Shown piece after piece: positions 25,601 through 40,599 of a stretch of DNA of 64,000 nt. Positions within the stretch are counted from its first letter, which is position 1. Each line of letters begins with the position of its first letter. Below the pieces are notes generated by a model that was given only the letters and a program-made list of their open reading frames with translations, was not told the origin of the DNA and made no database searches. The stretch spans positions 13,931,561 through 13,995,560 of the forward strand of contig CM032813.1 of NCBI GenBank assembly GCA_019155185.1, read 5' to 3'. The position numbers and the translations under genes are program-made. This DNA comes from Beaufortia kweichowensis (lineage: Eukaryota > Chordata > Actinopteri > Cypriniformes > Gastromyzontidae).

Positions 25601-28600
25601 CCTCGAGCAGCTACAGAACGCATTTAACAGTGACACTGAAATATTGTGGATGAGGTCACTCTGTTTTCAAGCGTGTATGTGAGTGAAGAAGTGACTACAA
25701 AAGCCAGGGGGCTTATGTCTGACTTTGTATTGTGTGTTTTAGGAAATCTGACACCCTGTTGAATCTCATTCTGTTCAGTGATTGGCTATCTGCACAGGTA
25801 CTGTCTGATCTCAGTGATGCATGTGTCAAACTAACACCTTCGCACTGAAGTCATGCATCCACTATGCAGTCCGTCATCTGTTTACTCGGCCAGATTCGCA
25901 CATCGTCTTCAGAGTCGGGTTAAAGGAGAACTTTGAACAATAGGACCACTCAAACCAAACTCACGCTGGAGGGTGTTTGTGATGTTTTAAAGACTGTAGT
26001 GTCATCTCACCGCGGGCTGAATATTCAAGGGCTTCTTCACAAAACGTCTATACAGTATGATGTTTTTACTGGACATTCCCCATATCCCTTAAAATGGGAA
26101 AAACACATCCTAGCTTCATTTAAGCGTGCATATTTTTAAATTCAAATTACATTTCTTTAAATAGATTGATCTATTCAGATTTATTACATTAAAAACAAGG
26201 CATTTAAATCTTATTTCTGACATTTCAATCTTTCTCTCTCAGCTTTCAAGATGATTGTTATTTCTTTAGTGTAATTGGTGGTTTTACTGTGAATGGTTTG
26301 TGGTATTTATGTGGCACTGACAGTCTTCCTGAAGGTCCAGATGGTTGAAAGACGCTTTCTGTACATCAGTACCATGTATACGATCTTCAGAGCACAAGAA
26401 CACGGCCATACTGCTTATATTCCTCTAATCCTGAAAGCAGGATGTGAACAATCACTACAGAACATAATCCATAAACAGATGATTATTTCTGCTCTTGTCA
26501 AACAGCCGTAAGTAAAAACGCTGTGACGGGTAAAGACTACACAAGATTTAAAAGTGTATTTCTACTCTGTATAACTGAAGGGTTAGATGATGTTATCAAC
26601 ACGCATCTCAGAAAGTGGCGGCTGACATCACAACACTTCAGACGTGTGTTGATCATCATGTGAAGCGATTGTGTGTGGTCAGGTGAGAGAAGCAGAAAGA
26701 GTTTAAATGTAACCGGATCTGAAGACAGCTGTGGGAACACACGAGGGATTAGAGATAAACTGATGTGCTGATTGTATTTAACCAGTGAGGAACGGCCGAG
26801 GAGAGCTGGCCTGCTAAACATTTACGGCTCTTTTCTTAATCAAGGATAATTAGCCATAAAAATAAAGATGTGCTGGGTTTCCTGGAAACTGTCAGCGGGT
26901 TGCTATGGTGTTCTGAGTGGTTTATGGTACATTGCTATGCGGTTGCTACGTGATGATTGACTGATATTCCGGTCTGTAGATATGCCTACTTCAATGTATG
27001 ACATTATTTTACATTTTTGTTACATGTTTTGTTGCTTGCCAGACAAAAATCATAAGTCGCATTGTTTTTGTTTCTCCTCGTAGGGCGTGATGTTCGTTTG
27101 GAAATACTGTAAGTTGTACCCTTTAAAAGGTGCAATCCAATACTTTTTGGGCTAAAATATACAACAAAAAAAAAACAGTACAAAAGTCTAAAAAAGCATC
27201 AATGTACAATGGTAAGCTTATAATAATGATTTATAACTTGAGCTGTTGTTTCTGATTTCACATCTGACATCATTTGACTTTAATCCAAAAGATTCAATAT
27301 TAAAGATTCAATGTTTCAAATGGAGATGGTGATACAGAGGCAAAAGTTATAGATTTAACTAATTTGTTGACTAAATAATCAACTTTTATATGTGATTCTT
27401 TCAACAACAAAAAAACAAAGTATCCATTGGAGATAAATATTAAAAATGTATAAAATAATATTTAAAAAATGCTTAATAAAGTCTGTACAGGTATGTCATC
27501 GAGTCCTAATGAGCTCAATAAATCACTTCTTTCAGTCACGATTTAAGGGTCCACAGAACACCTCCCACTTCACTTCTTTACTGAAATATATCCACCCTGT
27601 CATTATGATCTCTACACTGACCCGACAAAGACAAGATTAAAAACAGCTGCTCTCACATTGTCAAATGCAAAAAATAAAGTTGACATCTGTTGTGTCCCAA
27701 AGGGGAGCGGTTATTATTCAAGATCGGTTTCTCTCGGTTTGTCTGTCTCTCAGGTGTCAACAAGCTGTCTGTGTGTTTGAGCAGATCTGCTGTGCACAGA
27801 GAGTCAACAGAGACAGAAATGTTTATTACCTCACTGACTGGAGCAGTGGAATGGAGTCTTTCGATTGGCTTGAGTATTTTGTCAACTGAGCCGTAGATTT
27901 ATAAGCTGTTTCCCTCATGGTCCCCACAAGGTTGAAAAATGACTGGTATTACTAATCTTTGTTAGGGTTTGCCAGGTCTAACACACACACACACACAGTT
28001 CCATCACCCCCCAAATCCAGACTGGGCCCCTGGGTCAAAGTTCAAGAATAAGGCACATTTCCTGTGGCCCGTAACATCAAAATGCTTTTATTATTCAGAT
28101 CTGTCGTCAGACCCACTACAAACAGCTCTAATCCAGAGACCGTTAGGCACCAAAGAGACCACCGTCTACCAGATGTTCATAAAACACGGAAATAAACACG
28201 AAACGACCAAAACTGAATTCATGAGACGTTCACATGAGCATTGACGTGATGCTGAAATAAATCAAGCGCAACAGGAAACACATTAATGCCACAATGAACA
28301 AAGAATGATTCCGTTTTGCTCATCAAAGCCCTTTTGTGCGCTTCTCATGACCGCAGATTTAATGCTAACGTGTTTAGTGGGAGATGAGAGAAACTATTTG
28401 TGCTCAACATCGTCCGGACAACACATGTAATGAGTTTTTAACATAGACGGATGCCTTTAGGACCTGACCTGAGTGAAGCGGCTTTATGAAGCTCCCCGGG
28501 GTGCCACATGAAAGACCCTTATATTTTAAAAAGCCTCTGTTTCTGGATACCCAGATGCCAAAGAAAGTGTGTGAGGAAGCGGATTACACATCAAACTAAG

Positions 28601-28800
28601 TGGAACTTATACGACTGTGTGTGCGTCAAGAGTTATAAACACTGAAGTCACGTCTATGGTCGTAATCTGCTCTCTGTCTTACGGCACGTCAACATGAAAA
28701 TAAACTTTCATATGGCCACTGGTGCACTTCTAAAGAGTTAAACTCCTAATGTGATGCTTTCTTTCTGATGAATCACGTGTGCTGTAGTAATTCTCACTTT

Positions 28801-28912
28801 TAAAGGGACAGTTCTTCCAAATCTTGTTATTTACTCACCATCATGTCTTTCCATATCCACATGACTGACTTTTTTCTGTGGGACACAAAGGAAGATTGTT
28901 GTTAGTCGAACG
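28801..28912 (+). mobile_element. half copy of the AGTTCACCC-type MITE
   Basis: TAAAGGGACAGTTCTTCCAA, TTTACTCACCATCATG and GGGACACAAAGGAAGAT match the left half of the element seen complete at 3906-4129. It abuts a family X copy. Other diverged partial copies are at 20,975-21,060 and 36,806-36,952. Confidence 0.55.
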
Positions 28913-28919
28913 TTCACGT

Positions 28920-29400
28920 AACATGCAATGCAAACAAGCTAAACCGTTTTTGGTTATTGTGATCAATATTTGTGAACTTACAGAACTGTGTTATGGATAT
29001 TACAAAAAAGAACACACGCTTTTGAGTGCCAACATACTTTCTGTGAATTAAAATGCACAAACCAGAGGCAAAAATACCCAACAAATGGAGAAGAGATGAC
29101 TCTTCTAAGAACACAAAATAGTAATTTTATTCAAATTTTCATGTATTCAATTATAAGGAATATGGACTGTTATGGATGTGACAATCCTGAAAACAGCACT
29201 ATAAAAATCACGCTTTAAACACAAAACAATCTCTGTGACTTTTGAGAGAGACCTCACATGGGTAATTAAACCAGCAAATATCTGAGCTATCAGTATGATG
29301 AAAACCTTTGATAAAAACATGATTTTTTTCATGGTATGGTTGACATTTGCATAGAATTAGCCTACATGTGCCACCATTGCACTTATTTAACAAACACGTC
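28920..29400 (+). repeat. dispersed repeat family X, longest copy
   Basis: About 480 bp, the most complete copy in the window. Diagnostic blocks in order: GTGAATTAAAATGCACAAAC, GGCAAAAATACCCAACAAAT, ATATGGACTGTTATGGATGT, GAGAGAGACCTCACATGGG, TATCAGTATGATGAAAACC and GTTGACATTTGCATAGAATT. Other copies: 7440-7760 (inverted), 9052-9125, 30,600-30,780 and 57,452-57,515. No coding sequence or obvious terminal inverted repeats; not classified. Confidence 0.7.
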
Positions 29401-30599
29401 ATGCAATTACACCTGTGTTGTGTTGTTTAGGACACTGGAGAACAGGTGTTAACAGGTACAGCAAAAGCCAATCAACACCTCAAGCACACCTGTAGTTGTC
29501 TTCTGCACAGTGTTGCTTAAAGGTGTCTGCAAATTAATTCAGGATGACAATAAATCATTAGGGATCTGTTGGTCCCTGTGTGACAATGACATTATGAGGA
29601 CTGATGAGTAATATGTTTTGTTTGGGATGTGTCAGATTTAGGGATGGGCAAAACCACACATCATATTTTTGAGTTCAGTGCTCAAGCTGCCAATATTAAG
29701 AGCAATGCTGATCCCTGTAAAAAAATTAAAGGTTTCTGAGATTGCAGTGGATAAAATGGATAATTGTAGCCTGTTATTATTATGCATTTTACTTATTAAC
29801 ATAACCAGCTTTAACTGCATGACTCAGACTTCAGTTACTTTTTTTAGTAACAACTACAGAACATGAAAACTTACAATTTAACAACTTTTAATATAAATGA
29901 CAATAACAATTGCAATAGACTGCTGTAATTCATGTTTCTTTCTATTTATCTTAAAAATTATCCTGGCAAATAGTTTAAAGCACACATTTTACATGTTAAA
30001 GCTTATGTTGGACATTTGTTTTTGCACTTAATCACTAGTTTAATATAACAAACCTTTCTGACCCCACAATCTGGATGTTGCCGCTACATAAAAAAGTCTT
30101 ATTTTGGTACATCACGCATATGATTGTCCTACAGGTGGGGTTATGGAAAGTATACGCATGATATATTCAGGGTAAAAAAAAATCAACATCCACAAACACA
30201 AATGTTTACATGGTGCAATCGCGTCAGAGGTAAAACTATTTGTACTGAACTATTTTATCTGATGTTGCAGCTAAAACATGTTTTTACACATTTGTATTAG
30301 GTATAAAAAAATTTATTTTGTGTTAATCTGCACCATTTCTGTTTGTGTATAAATACAATTTGATGATATATATATATTGCACGGCAAATAAAAACTTTAT
30401 CTGGGAAGGTCAAACTAGTCTGGCAATGAGTTTAAATTAATAATATGAATCACAGCATGCAAAAAACACCTTAGGCCAATATATTGTATTTTTATCATTA
30501 TTTATAATTACCTACTGGGCAATTCCAGCGTTATAGACATGACGCCTTCAGTCAAAACCTAAAAAGATCACAAAATTTATATATTGCCAATATATTGAA

Positions 30600-30780
30600 T
30601 CATTTTTTTGTTAGTAAAGCCCTGTTGATAGAGTCCAGACAACAAAAAATATCAGTTATTATGGATGTGACAAAAAAAAGAACATGTTTTTGAGAGGCAA
30701 CATACTTTGTAGGATTTCTGTGAATTAAAATGCACAAACCAGAAGCAAAAATACCCAACACATGGAGACCACTGAAATGC
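30600..30780 (+). repeat. dispersed repeat family X, partial copy
   Basis: GTGAATTAAAATGCACAAAC, AGCAAAAATACCCAACACAT and TTATGGATGTGACAAAAAAA match the 5' half of the copy at 28,920-29,400. Confidence 0.65.
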
Positions 30781-31039
30781 ACACCAGAGACCGTGTGCGT
30801 GCGTGTGTGTGTGTGTCAGTGATGTCTGGTGGGCTCTCAGCAGGGCCATTACAGGGTCAGAGTAATTAGGCAGACAGTGGTCAGTCTGTGCTGTCTGATG
30901 TTTAGAGCTATTGATGTCGTCTGCCCTGCAGCGATCCACGAGACCAGCATGGTCATCACAAACACCACCATATCTCTCATCCTGCTAACACAGAAAACTG
31001 ATTTTTAGTTCTGGCTCTCCTCTCATATATTTTGTGCAT

Positions 31040-31345
31040 AAAACCAACAACACTTTACAATAAAGTTGTATTTACTAACATTATTTAATGTGTGGACTAA
31101 CAATGAACAATACTTCTACAGCAATTATTAATCTTAGTTCCTATTAATTTGAGCATTTACTAATACATTTTTGACATCAAAAGTTGTATCTGTTAACATA
31201 CATAGTTAATGCAAATTGAACAAGTTGAACAAGTGTTGACATTAACTATCAATAACAATCAACATCAACAAACGCTGGAAAACTATATTGTTCATTGTTA
31301 GTTCATGTTGGCCATTGCATTTACTAATGTTAACAAATACAAACT
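31040..31345. mobile_element. non-autonomous DNA transposon, CTTTACAATAAAG / TTACTGTAAAGT ends
   Basis: The left end CACTTTACAATAAAGTTGTA and the right end TACAAACTTACTGTAAAGT are inverse. The interior is rich in ACTAACAATGAACAATAC and AATGTTAACA blocks. This is a very common teleost short element. A second copy at 39,835-40,110 begins ACAATAAGG and ends GTAAAGTGTTACAG. Confidence 0.65.
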
Positions 31346-34300
31346 TACTGTAAAGTATGAAACCAGTATTTCAAGACTAAAATCTGTATATTCAGACATA
31401 TTGTCCCTATTACTGAATTTCACCTTATTTGTTACCTTAATTCTTAATTTTGTGATTTTCATTTTACATCTCAAACTGTTCGAATTTTTTCAATTTTAAT
31501 CAACTGGACCTGATTTACAGCATTAAAATACTTCAAAAAGTTGATTATTGAATAGTATGATATTCCACTACATGTGCTATGAACATAATACCTCAGATTG
31601 CTACTTACGAGCATATGGTTATTGCCATTTATATAAAAACAGTAAGCATCCATGAGACAGAATATTTTAAAATATTACAAACTTTAAATAGCTGAATGCT
31701 GGCTTTGAGCAACCACCTATCAACAAGGAACTGCAAAGAACACTTTAACAACTGCCTAGCAACGCCCTGGAAACCACTCAAGACACCTTACCAATGGCTT
31801 ACAAACACTAGGAAGGGTTGTAAAGTCATGCAGCTTTGCACGAGCAGGCATTACTCACATTATCTTCAAAAAATACACAAATATTATGATAAATGTCACA
31901 CCTGTATAATTAATGGCTTCATTCTTGTGGTAATTTCTTGATTCTAATTTTGGATGAGATTTCCCTCCTCTTTTGCATGCGTAGCTGGTTTTACAGGTAC
32001 ATCTAACAGTCGATTCCCACGATCCTTCGTGCCCTGTAGCGGTCGTGACGTTTGATCGCTGACTAACCCGATGTCGCACAATCGATCCGTTACACCGTTA
32101 AAACACAATCAAATCTCATAATGTGACTGTGTTTCCTCAGGTGTGTATGAGGAAACATTATGTGTTAAATTAGATTTGCTGTGTAAATTGATGCATCGAC
32201 ATGAAGCATGGACCTCTTATTGTAAAGGTTTATCAAGGACTTTTTCAACACAAGAATTTGCTGTTTAACATTTTGCTGTGTATGATAAGCACATGAGCAT
32301 TTAGAAATAACTTCAGGGTATTATTCTCATTCTCTTTACTGCATTAAAATATCAAAGCAAATTGTAAGGGATTCATTATTTTCCCAAAAGGGCAGGGATT
32401 TAATCCTGCTAGTTTACAGTCATGACGCACGGTATTGTTTAAGCAATTTCACCCTAATGTTTGCATGATATTTCACGAGATATATTACGAAACAGCTGAT
32501 ATTTCTGGAAGTGAAGCCGTTAAAGTCAAATGCAGTGACTCTGGAGCATTTACCTGAATTACTCATTCGTTCTCACCAAACCTGTTACGTTTATCGTTTT
32601 AATGTCTGTTTAACATGACTTAAGCGGCGGTACTAGAAATACAGGACAATGTGAATGACATTATTCAAAAGAAAACAAGTAAACAGCTGACTCAGAAACA
32701 GCCTTTGTGCTACATAGATTATACAGTTGGACAGTTTGAAGACAAAACATTTTATGTTGCAATTGGAAATGGGCAAAAGGTTTCTGGGACTGGGTTGACT
32801 GGGTTTAAAACAAAAGGATTTAGAATCTTTATAAGGGTATCAGAACAATATTACTGTAATATTTATTCAAATGTTTTTTAAAAGAAATACATAATGATAT
32901 TAGTATTTCATATTGAATGAATCAATCTTAAAAAAGGTAGTTCGTAACCGTTGTGGATCTTATGGATTATTTACAATCTTATAATATGCAAAGAATTAAC
33001 ACAATATTGATCATTATTTTTCATTATTACAGATAGTGTCAATAACCGATATTGGCAACAACTCACAATCACAATCGACCATTTCCTGTTTCAGTTTATT
33101 TCACATATATAATTAAATCCTAAAGATGTTTGTTAAACATTTTGATTCCATTGTAAATGTTCAGTTGGTTGTATTTTTTTCTGAAGTGTTAAAAAACGAG
33201 ACAGGAAGTGCTTGTGAAATATTCTATACATTGTTTCATGTTGCTTTAGACCAAATTTACTGCACATGTCCTATTCCAATAATGCAATTCCAGAATGTCT
33301 TGAGAAGGGCTAACTGTGTAGTGTGCTGCATGAATGTTTGCTACCTAGGAAAAGATCTCAAACTAATTCATTGGCAGGGTAGTTTACTGGAGCAAAACGA
33401 ATTCTCACCAGTTCTCTCTCTGCATCCATTATACATGTGTATGTGTACGCACGCGTGAACAGTTTAATGTTTGACTTTCTCTCATGAGCGTGTATCACGG
33501 TCTGACAGCCGTGTTTGAGATTCTGGATGTCCAGGTGGACAGAAACGGCCTCGTACACTTGGTATCCGTCTCTCTCACCCTCTTAACTCTCTGTGAATAA
33601 ACACCAGACTGGAAATTATTACTCACTGAGAGACACAATGTTACCAGACACGTCAAAATGAAAAGTACAATTTGTTACCAGGATTCCCATGATCCTCAGC
33701 TGTCGAGAGGCCCTCTGATGCGTGTACATCTGTTCTGATATCATTACTGAACAATACAAAAATATCTGACATTATCATGACAACGAACATTTTAAGGCAT
33801 CAGAAACGTAAACGACTAAATTATTAAAAAGTAAATGACTTTTAGCTTGAATTTTAACGCAGCATCCCATGAAAATCCTTTAAGGGAAATGCAATCCCAG
33901 AATGCAACTTATTATATTCAATAGAAAAAATGATAAATGAAAAGGTGTTGTCCTATATATTTTGAAAGGAAGAGAAGAAAGACAGTCAGAAAAGTATTTG
34001 AATGCTTCTGTGAGAAAATTCATTCTCCACGCAAAGGTCACACGGTTAGTGCGACTGCCATATGACCCTTCACAAGACCCCTCTCTCTCTTTTTCCGCTC
34101 TTCTCCATCTTCTCTTTTCTGTAAAGCACGAGGCTGCCCGCTGATTTCCTCTCTTTTGCCGCTGCTGGCCGTTCAGATGAGCAGACAGCTCTTATACAAC
34201 AGCTATTGAGCTTAACCCAGAGAGAGCATCAATACACTATTACATCATCAGACAGGCTTAGCAAAGATCACCATGTCATCAGCTTCATGAGAATGCTGTT

Positions 34301-35144
34301 GGCGTCTGATGGAGAAATTCAAACGTCTACTTTGCAATTGCAAAAAAGATCTTGAATAATACCACAGATATCTGTGATGCTAACGTTGGGAGAATCATGG
34401 AAAACCGTTTTGTTTGCATTTAAGAAAACTTTCACTCAAATATGAATATTCGAAATACTAGACGCATACTGTATATAAGTTTCTATCTTATCACTTAAAG
34501 ACAATCAAATCATTTTATGTGCATGCATTCAGTAAATATGAAACTGTTAAAGATGTTGAAGCTCCAAAAAATCACATACAACAATCATTAAAGTAATCTA
34601 AATGATTCCAGTGGGTTAATAAATGTTTTCCGAATCAAAATGATATGTTTGAGAGTCAAAACAAATAATATTTTTAGCAAACAATTAACATATAAACAAG
34701 CAGATCCGAGTAATAAAGCAACATATAGTCAATTTCAGATCTCATTAGTTCTTACAAAATATGACAACTACTCGCGATAACATGACAGCATTTTTATAGA
34801 ATGATTAGTTTCTGTTAAAATGAAGAAAGAAAGACATATACATCTATATATAATTATTTTTTTCATAATTACCTCTCTCTTCCTACCATTATCTGTATGT
34901 ATGTAAAGCTGTTTTCTAACAGTGCAAAATCACAAAAAGTGCCATAAATTTATAAAATAAATTTGAACTGAATTCAAATACAGCCAGAAATTACAGCAAC
35001 ACAAATATTTAGAAGCCCAAGACAGGAAGTGCATGAAAAAAATCCAAGACAGTTACTGATGTCAATCTCATTCATTCTCTAACATACCGAGTGAATCTGT
35101 TCAGTGTATTTACAGCGGGACAGCACTTGACTTCTGTATCAGGG

Positions 35145-35246
35145 TCAGACCGGTGACCTCAGCTTCCTGTCTGTAATGCCAGCCTTTGTGTGGTCGTACA
35201 GTGTGACCACACAGAGTGACATCACGATCACCGCCAGCCAGTTCAT
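35145..35246 (-). other. short open reading frame with signal-peptide-like start, uncertain
   Basis: A 33-codon minus-strand frame, MNWLAVIVMSLCVVTLYDH and so on to a TGA, has a hydrophobic core like a signal peptide followed by a charged tail (DRKLRSPV). It could be the first exon of a small secreted protein or simply chance. No second exon or family match was recognised. Confidence 0.12.
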
Positions 35247-38200
35247 CTGCACTTTACACCACCACAGTCACACAACTCAACAGAACAGCCTTTGTCTTTA
35301 TCACTGTTAGTCTGAGTCCAACTGTATCAGCGCCAGCAGAACCTCCAACTCCACATTTCAGACGTCAGCCGAGCAGCGCTCACTTTCACAAACTCACCGC
35401 GCATCGGTTCTCTGATGACACTGAAAGGCATTGTGGGTCATGAGAGGTCGCTGCCCGCATTGTTGTGATGCTGGTTGTTCATTAGACCTCTTGATCTTTC
35501 AGATCCAGACGAATATGAATGAATGGGATATTATAATAGCATGTCAGTCATGTGAAAAGCTTCACAAGTCAAGTGCCAGCTGACGGCTTTTCATATGCTG
35601 ATGATTTTAATTGTATAAAATGGAAGAGAAAATGGAGCAAGATGGTACTGGGCACTTTACAATGAAAAAAGTAAGTTTTTACCACACTGTCATTTTGTAA
35701 ACTACTAAACCAAAACACACACAATCTTCTGTCCCTTTCAGCAAAGTCATGGAAGAACGTCAAACATTCTTTCCATGTGTCCACATTGGCACCTCCTGCT
35801 TATTATGGCTGTAAAGAAGCAAAAACACCCTGAGCTAAAGCCCATGTGACACAACACACAAGACATTTGAAGTCTTCAGGACTCTTACATCACAGAAACA
35901 ATGTACATAGATGTTATTTCTCCAACATTCATTAGAAAAGATAAAACTGAAAATGAATGAGACAGCTGTTGACATAGTCTACAAAATCTATTTGGATAGT
36001 ATTTGTTATCTTAGCATATCTTAGGCACAGTTTAAGAAATGATTGAGATTGCACATGAATACACACAGATTACTGGAGCCTTCGCAGTATAAGAAATAAT
36101 TGTGTAAATATTTGTGCACGTTTTTTATATTCTATATTAATACGGCATATTATTTCTGAAAAATAAAACTCAAAAGCTTTGATGAAAACTGTCAGACTTC
36201 ATGAGGAATAAAGAAGATACCAGGAACATTTGTTGGATTTATAAATATAAAACCCGAAGATGGAAGCAAACTTGAACTGTGTCCAGAGATGTGGGTGTTG
36301 TTTTCCTTTCTCTCTCTGTGTGTGTGTTTTGTTTTTCCACATATTCACTAAAGCACAGTGAATTCAGAGCATGCCTGATGTTAAGATGCAACAGACGTGA
36401 CTTCACAACAACACCGTTCTGGATTTGCATGATGTGAACAGCCTTAAGGCCTCTACTACACACACACACACAAGCATTCTCTCGCTCTCACACACTGATG
36501 AAAACAACACAGTTGATATTCTTACACAGCGCTTGAGTAATTAAAGTTCTGTGTAAGTGAATGTAAACAGAGTAAATGGTGACTGGTCAGGTTTACGGCT
36601 TAAAAACTAACCAGTAAACATCTGACTTCTGATTAAACTCACATATCATCCAGTGTGTTATTCGCTTCCTGTGAAAAATCTCTATCCACATAAGCAAATT
36701 AACTTTTGGCATTGCACGACCATCACTTCTCAACCACCTCACAGATAAGATATTTACCAAAGAGACCCTTACCTCTTAATGTTATCATCCATCAGACTGT
36801 CTAGTTCAACCAAAACCGTAAATTCTTTCATCATTTATTCAATCTCATGCGATCAAACCTGCAGAAAAGATAAGAACATTGACCTCCATTGTGACTTTCC
36901 AGAGTTATGTACAGGTTTTGAACGACATGGTAAATAAATGATGGCTGAATTTAAGCAAGGAAAGAGTGGTAAACATAAGAGTAGAAATATTTCACAATAC
37001 CAAGAGAGATTTAATGAATATCTTTTATCTAACAGATTTTAAAACATAACAGTTCGTTTTCTTTCATCATTGTGAAATAAAACAAAGTAATATTCACACA
37101 GTTAACCCCACTGACCAACCCTGACCTGCATTTACATTCTCAAAAGTAAGAATAATAAACCAGATGATATGAGTAGTGTCTGTCTTTCTGCCGAACAATT
37201 TATTGGCCAGCGGAGGGAAATGATCTGTGACCCTGGAGGACATGTTTGGCCTTCCTCATGACCATGAGAACTCATGAGCACCACTGCAAAGCCTCGTGGG
37301 ATATGCTGTCGGTCCGACCCCAGGCCTGTTTCTTTTCCCATGAACTTCAATGTTAGTTAACAGATGAGCCTTCAAATGAACCCATTATAGATATAAGTCA
37401 CTGCAAGTCACTGCATTACTGTTTCAGATTTAAGAAGGATCGCCTTCTCGCCAAGGGAGGAACGGAAGTATTTCACTGGTGATGGTTATTTTGACCAATC
37501 AATATGCTTAAAAGATTCATACCTATCATGACATCGTACCGCAGGGCTGAAATCACAAGACACACAACAGACAAAAATATACAAATCCATGTGCTATTCA
37601 GACTGCAAGTAATAATCCAACCAATACAAATCATAATCCATGTTTATAAACGTCCGTCTGTCTCTTCTGTGGTCTCGTAAAGGTATCTCTCTGAAGAAGG
37701 GGAGGGATTGACCTCGATCTGACAGCTTTAGTCTTGGTCCTGACTGATTCTTGTTTACCCAGAATTCTCTCTGTTTACCCAGAGGTCCTGCAGAGAGATG
37801 GGCATTCATCACATTCACCTGGCTTCAAAACACGCCATATGTGTGAGACAAAGATAACATTTTAAGGTAACATCCATAACATTGCAACACTTGTAAATGT
37901 CACTACTTTCATTCATCACACACAGGACTTGCTTATATTTAGATTTCTGTTGGGATGTTATCTTCTAACAGAAATGTTATGTTTGCCAAAATCTGCAGTA
38001 TATTATACTTTTTGAAATAAAGATGCTTCACGATGTCATAGAAGAATCATTTTTGGAATGGTTCCATAAAGAACATCCACAGACTCTTTTTGCTGCACAA
38101 AAGATAAAGATTTATTAGATTATAAAAAAGTAAGAAAAAAAGCTATTTTAAGAAGTTGACTGAATTGGTTTTTGGGGAACCAAAAATAGCCTTTTTTATA

Positions 38201-38689
38201 TATAAAAAATCCTTTTTTATAGTTTTAGGAGCCTTTTACACTGCAAAGAATCTTTAATGCAACAGAAAGTAGAATCTGTAGAATCTATAGCCTGACAAAA
38301 AAAACCCTTTTAAGACCGAATACAGCCCGAGCTAAATGTGCCGGTGTACCATTTAATATTTTACAGTTTTTAGGCATATTTTCAGCATATCAACAAGGAT
38401 TTAGTTTTATAACAGCTGCGTAATCTGCTTTTTACAGTACTTATAATATTTCATAATGCAGTATGTGTACTGTATATATCTATATTTTATATTACACTTC
38501 TAGCGTTTGTGCTTTACGTCTATGAGAGTACACTGCGTGCATTTCAATTCACCGCCAACTGCATTAAACCTCTCAATGTAATGTCATAATTGCAATGTAT
38601 TAGTCTAATGCTTTTTTCTTTTATAATGCAGCTCACATCTTGCCAATCTGGAAAACCTACAGTTGTGTGTGTGTGTGTGTTTTGACCTC

Positions 38690-38920
38690 AATTATATAGA
38701 AATGTATAATTCCAGCGAGCCCGTTTACGCTGATATGTAATTAGCCAGTGATGAGCGTGTACAGCCGTGCACACATAAAAGCATGTGCACACAGAGCACT
38801 AATGCATGCATTAACATTTCCCCAACATGACTGAGCCATTAGCTGCTGGTATAATAGAGACCAAGATATTAATTCATGAGAACTCGGCTAATGAAGGGGA
38901 AATGATTGTGGGGTGTATGG
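38690..38920. promoter_or_regulatory. candidate conserved non-coding element
   Basis: Complex, non-repetitive sequence dense in homeodomain-like TAAT cores. It includes TAATTA (38,738-38,743), CTAATGCATGCATTAAC, GAGCCATTAGCTGC and GATATTAATTCATGAG. It lies about 6 kb downstream of the inka1 promoter. Conservation is inferred from texture only. Confidence 0.25.
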
Positions 38921-39834
38921 ACAGAAAAGCCAAAAACTGAATAGTTTTCTCTTGAAGAATAGACGTCAGCTCATATGCCAACAACAGACATCAGATGGCT
39001 TGTCCAAACACGTCGCCTCCCTGGCTTTTAATTCACTCTCATCTTCTTTGGAAGCGTATTAGCGTTCCATGGATTACTATGAAACTTCCAGAAAGCATTA
39101 GAAAAGTGTCAATCTGGCTTACGTACTGTTCCAGTTTAAAGCTGTACAGGTGAAAACTTACTCACATTTTCCACTGCTTTCTCAAATATCACAAGAAATA
39201 CAATTAAATTATGCCATATTTCCTTTTAAAAAGTATATTTCCTTTCTATAAAATCGCTTAAATGCATTAACAACCACTAAACCCAAACACTCAGAAAACA
39301 ACAACAACAGCCGGCTAACCATCATATAGTGTGAGCCGAATCTTATTCGGGGTTTAACAGCTCTTGTCCTTGGGAGGTAAATGTCCCATTGACACAGACA
39401 TTAACACTTGGACATTAGTCTAAAGGTGGCACCACGCTGTCACACATCATTGTTGAAATGCTGTTTGGTTAATTGGAGGCTGTTGGCAGGTATGCAGTGC
39501 ATGTGTTGTCCTCTCATCCATCTCATTCACAGACTCTATTGTAAGGTTTATGACCACCGGAGTCAGTCCATGTGTCTGAAACAGCCCTGTTTACACATCA
39601 CTCAGACTGTTTTTACATTACAAATTGGGTTTATGTGCCGGAAAGGAAGATTTTAAAATGTGAATAAAAATTTTCCCTTGAAAAAATACTAAATACTATA
39701 CTTTTTTAGTTTCCAGTATGTATATAGGTGAATTTTTTAAAAGCTCATAATGTTTGTGTCATATTTCAAAAGCCCAGAACCATTTCATATATTTCTTTCA
39801 TACATTATTTAATATTATTGATTTACCAGAATAT

Positions 39835-40110
39835 TTTGTAACAATACAATAAGGTTGATTTTGTTAACTTTAAATGAATTAGCTAACATGAACTAACAAT
39901 AAACTATATCGTTTTTTAGCCTTTGTTAATGTTAGTTCATGTCAATACAATTGTTTATGTTGGTTCATTGTGCATTAACTAATGTTAACAGATACAACTT
40001 TTGATTTTTAAAATGTATTAGTGAATGCTACAAAAATCATGAACTAAGATTAATAAATGCTGTCAAAGTGTTTATGAGTTTATGTTTATGTTAAGAGTGT
40101 AAAGTGTTAC
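39835..40110. mobile_element. second copy of the CTTTACAATAAGG-type short element
   Basis: ACAATACAATAAGGTTG, GCTAACATGAACTAACAATA, ATGTTAACAGATACAAC and GTAAAGTGTTACAG align with the element at 31,040-31,345. Confidence 0.6.
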
Positions 40111-40599
40111 AGAATAATCTTTGCACCACAATATTTTTGCTGTAATACTATACTTATTTTAAACTAATAACGTAAAATTAAACCAAAAATGTATAAACAG
40201 TAATGAGAATTTAGTGAAAATGTACGTGAAATAAAAAACCCTTGACTAGTTATTTTTCACATATGAATTTGGATGAAATATGTAAATACAAACATTATTA
40301 TGTTGTAGATTTTTAAATACTGGAATGCAATGGATTGTGGGAAGGGTTATAACAACACACAGAGATGGTCATGTGCAGTTGTTAATTCAAAAGATAAGCG
40401 AGTGACAATCTGAAGCTTCTTAACAGCGTTTGCCATCGCAGACGTGGTGATGATTCTGTCTCTGTGCATCTGGTCAGAACGGACTCGACCCAGCGGCGCT
40501 CCATCTGACATCTGGCCCCATCACACACTCACACGTTTACTTAAATTAACACACTCCACACACACTTACACGCCGTAAAACCTGGCACACACTCCGTGT

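Noticed and set aside
33358..33558. Minus-strand frame with plausible-looking peptide (YEAVSVHLDIQNLKHG)
   Set aside because: No supporting exons or family match; a stop lies just upstream and the tail reads into low-complexity sequence.
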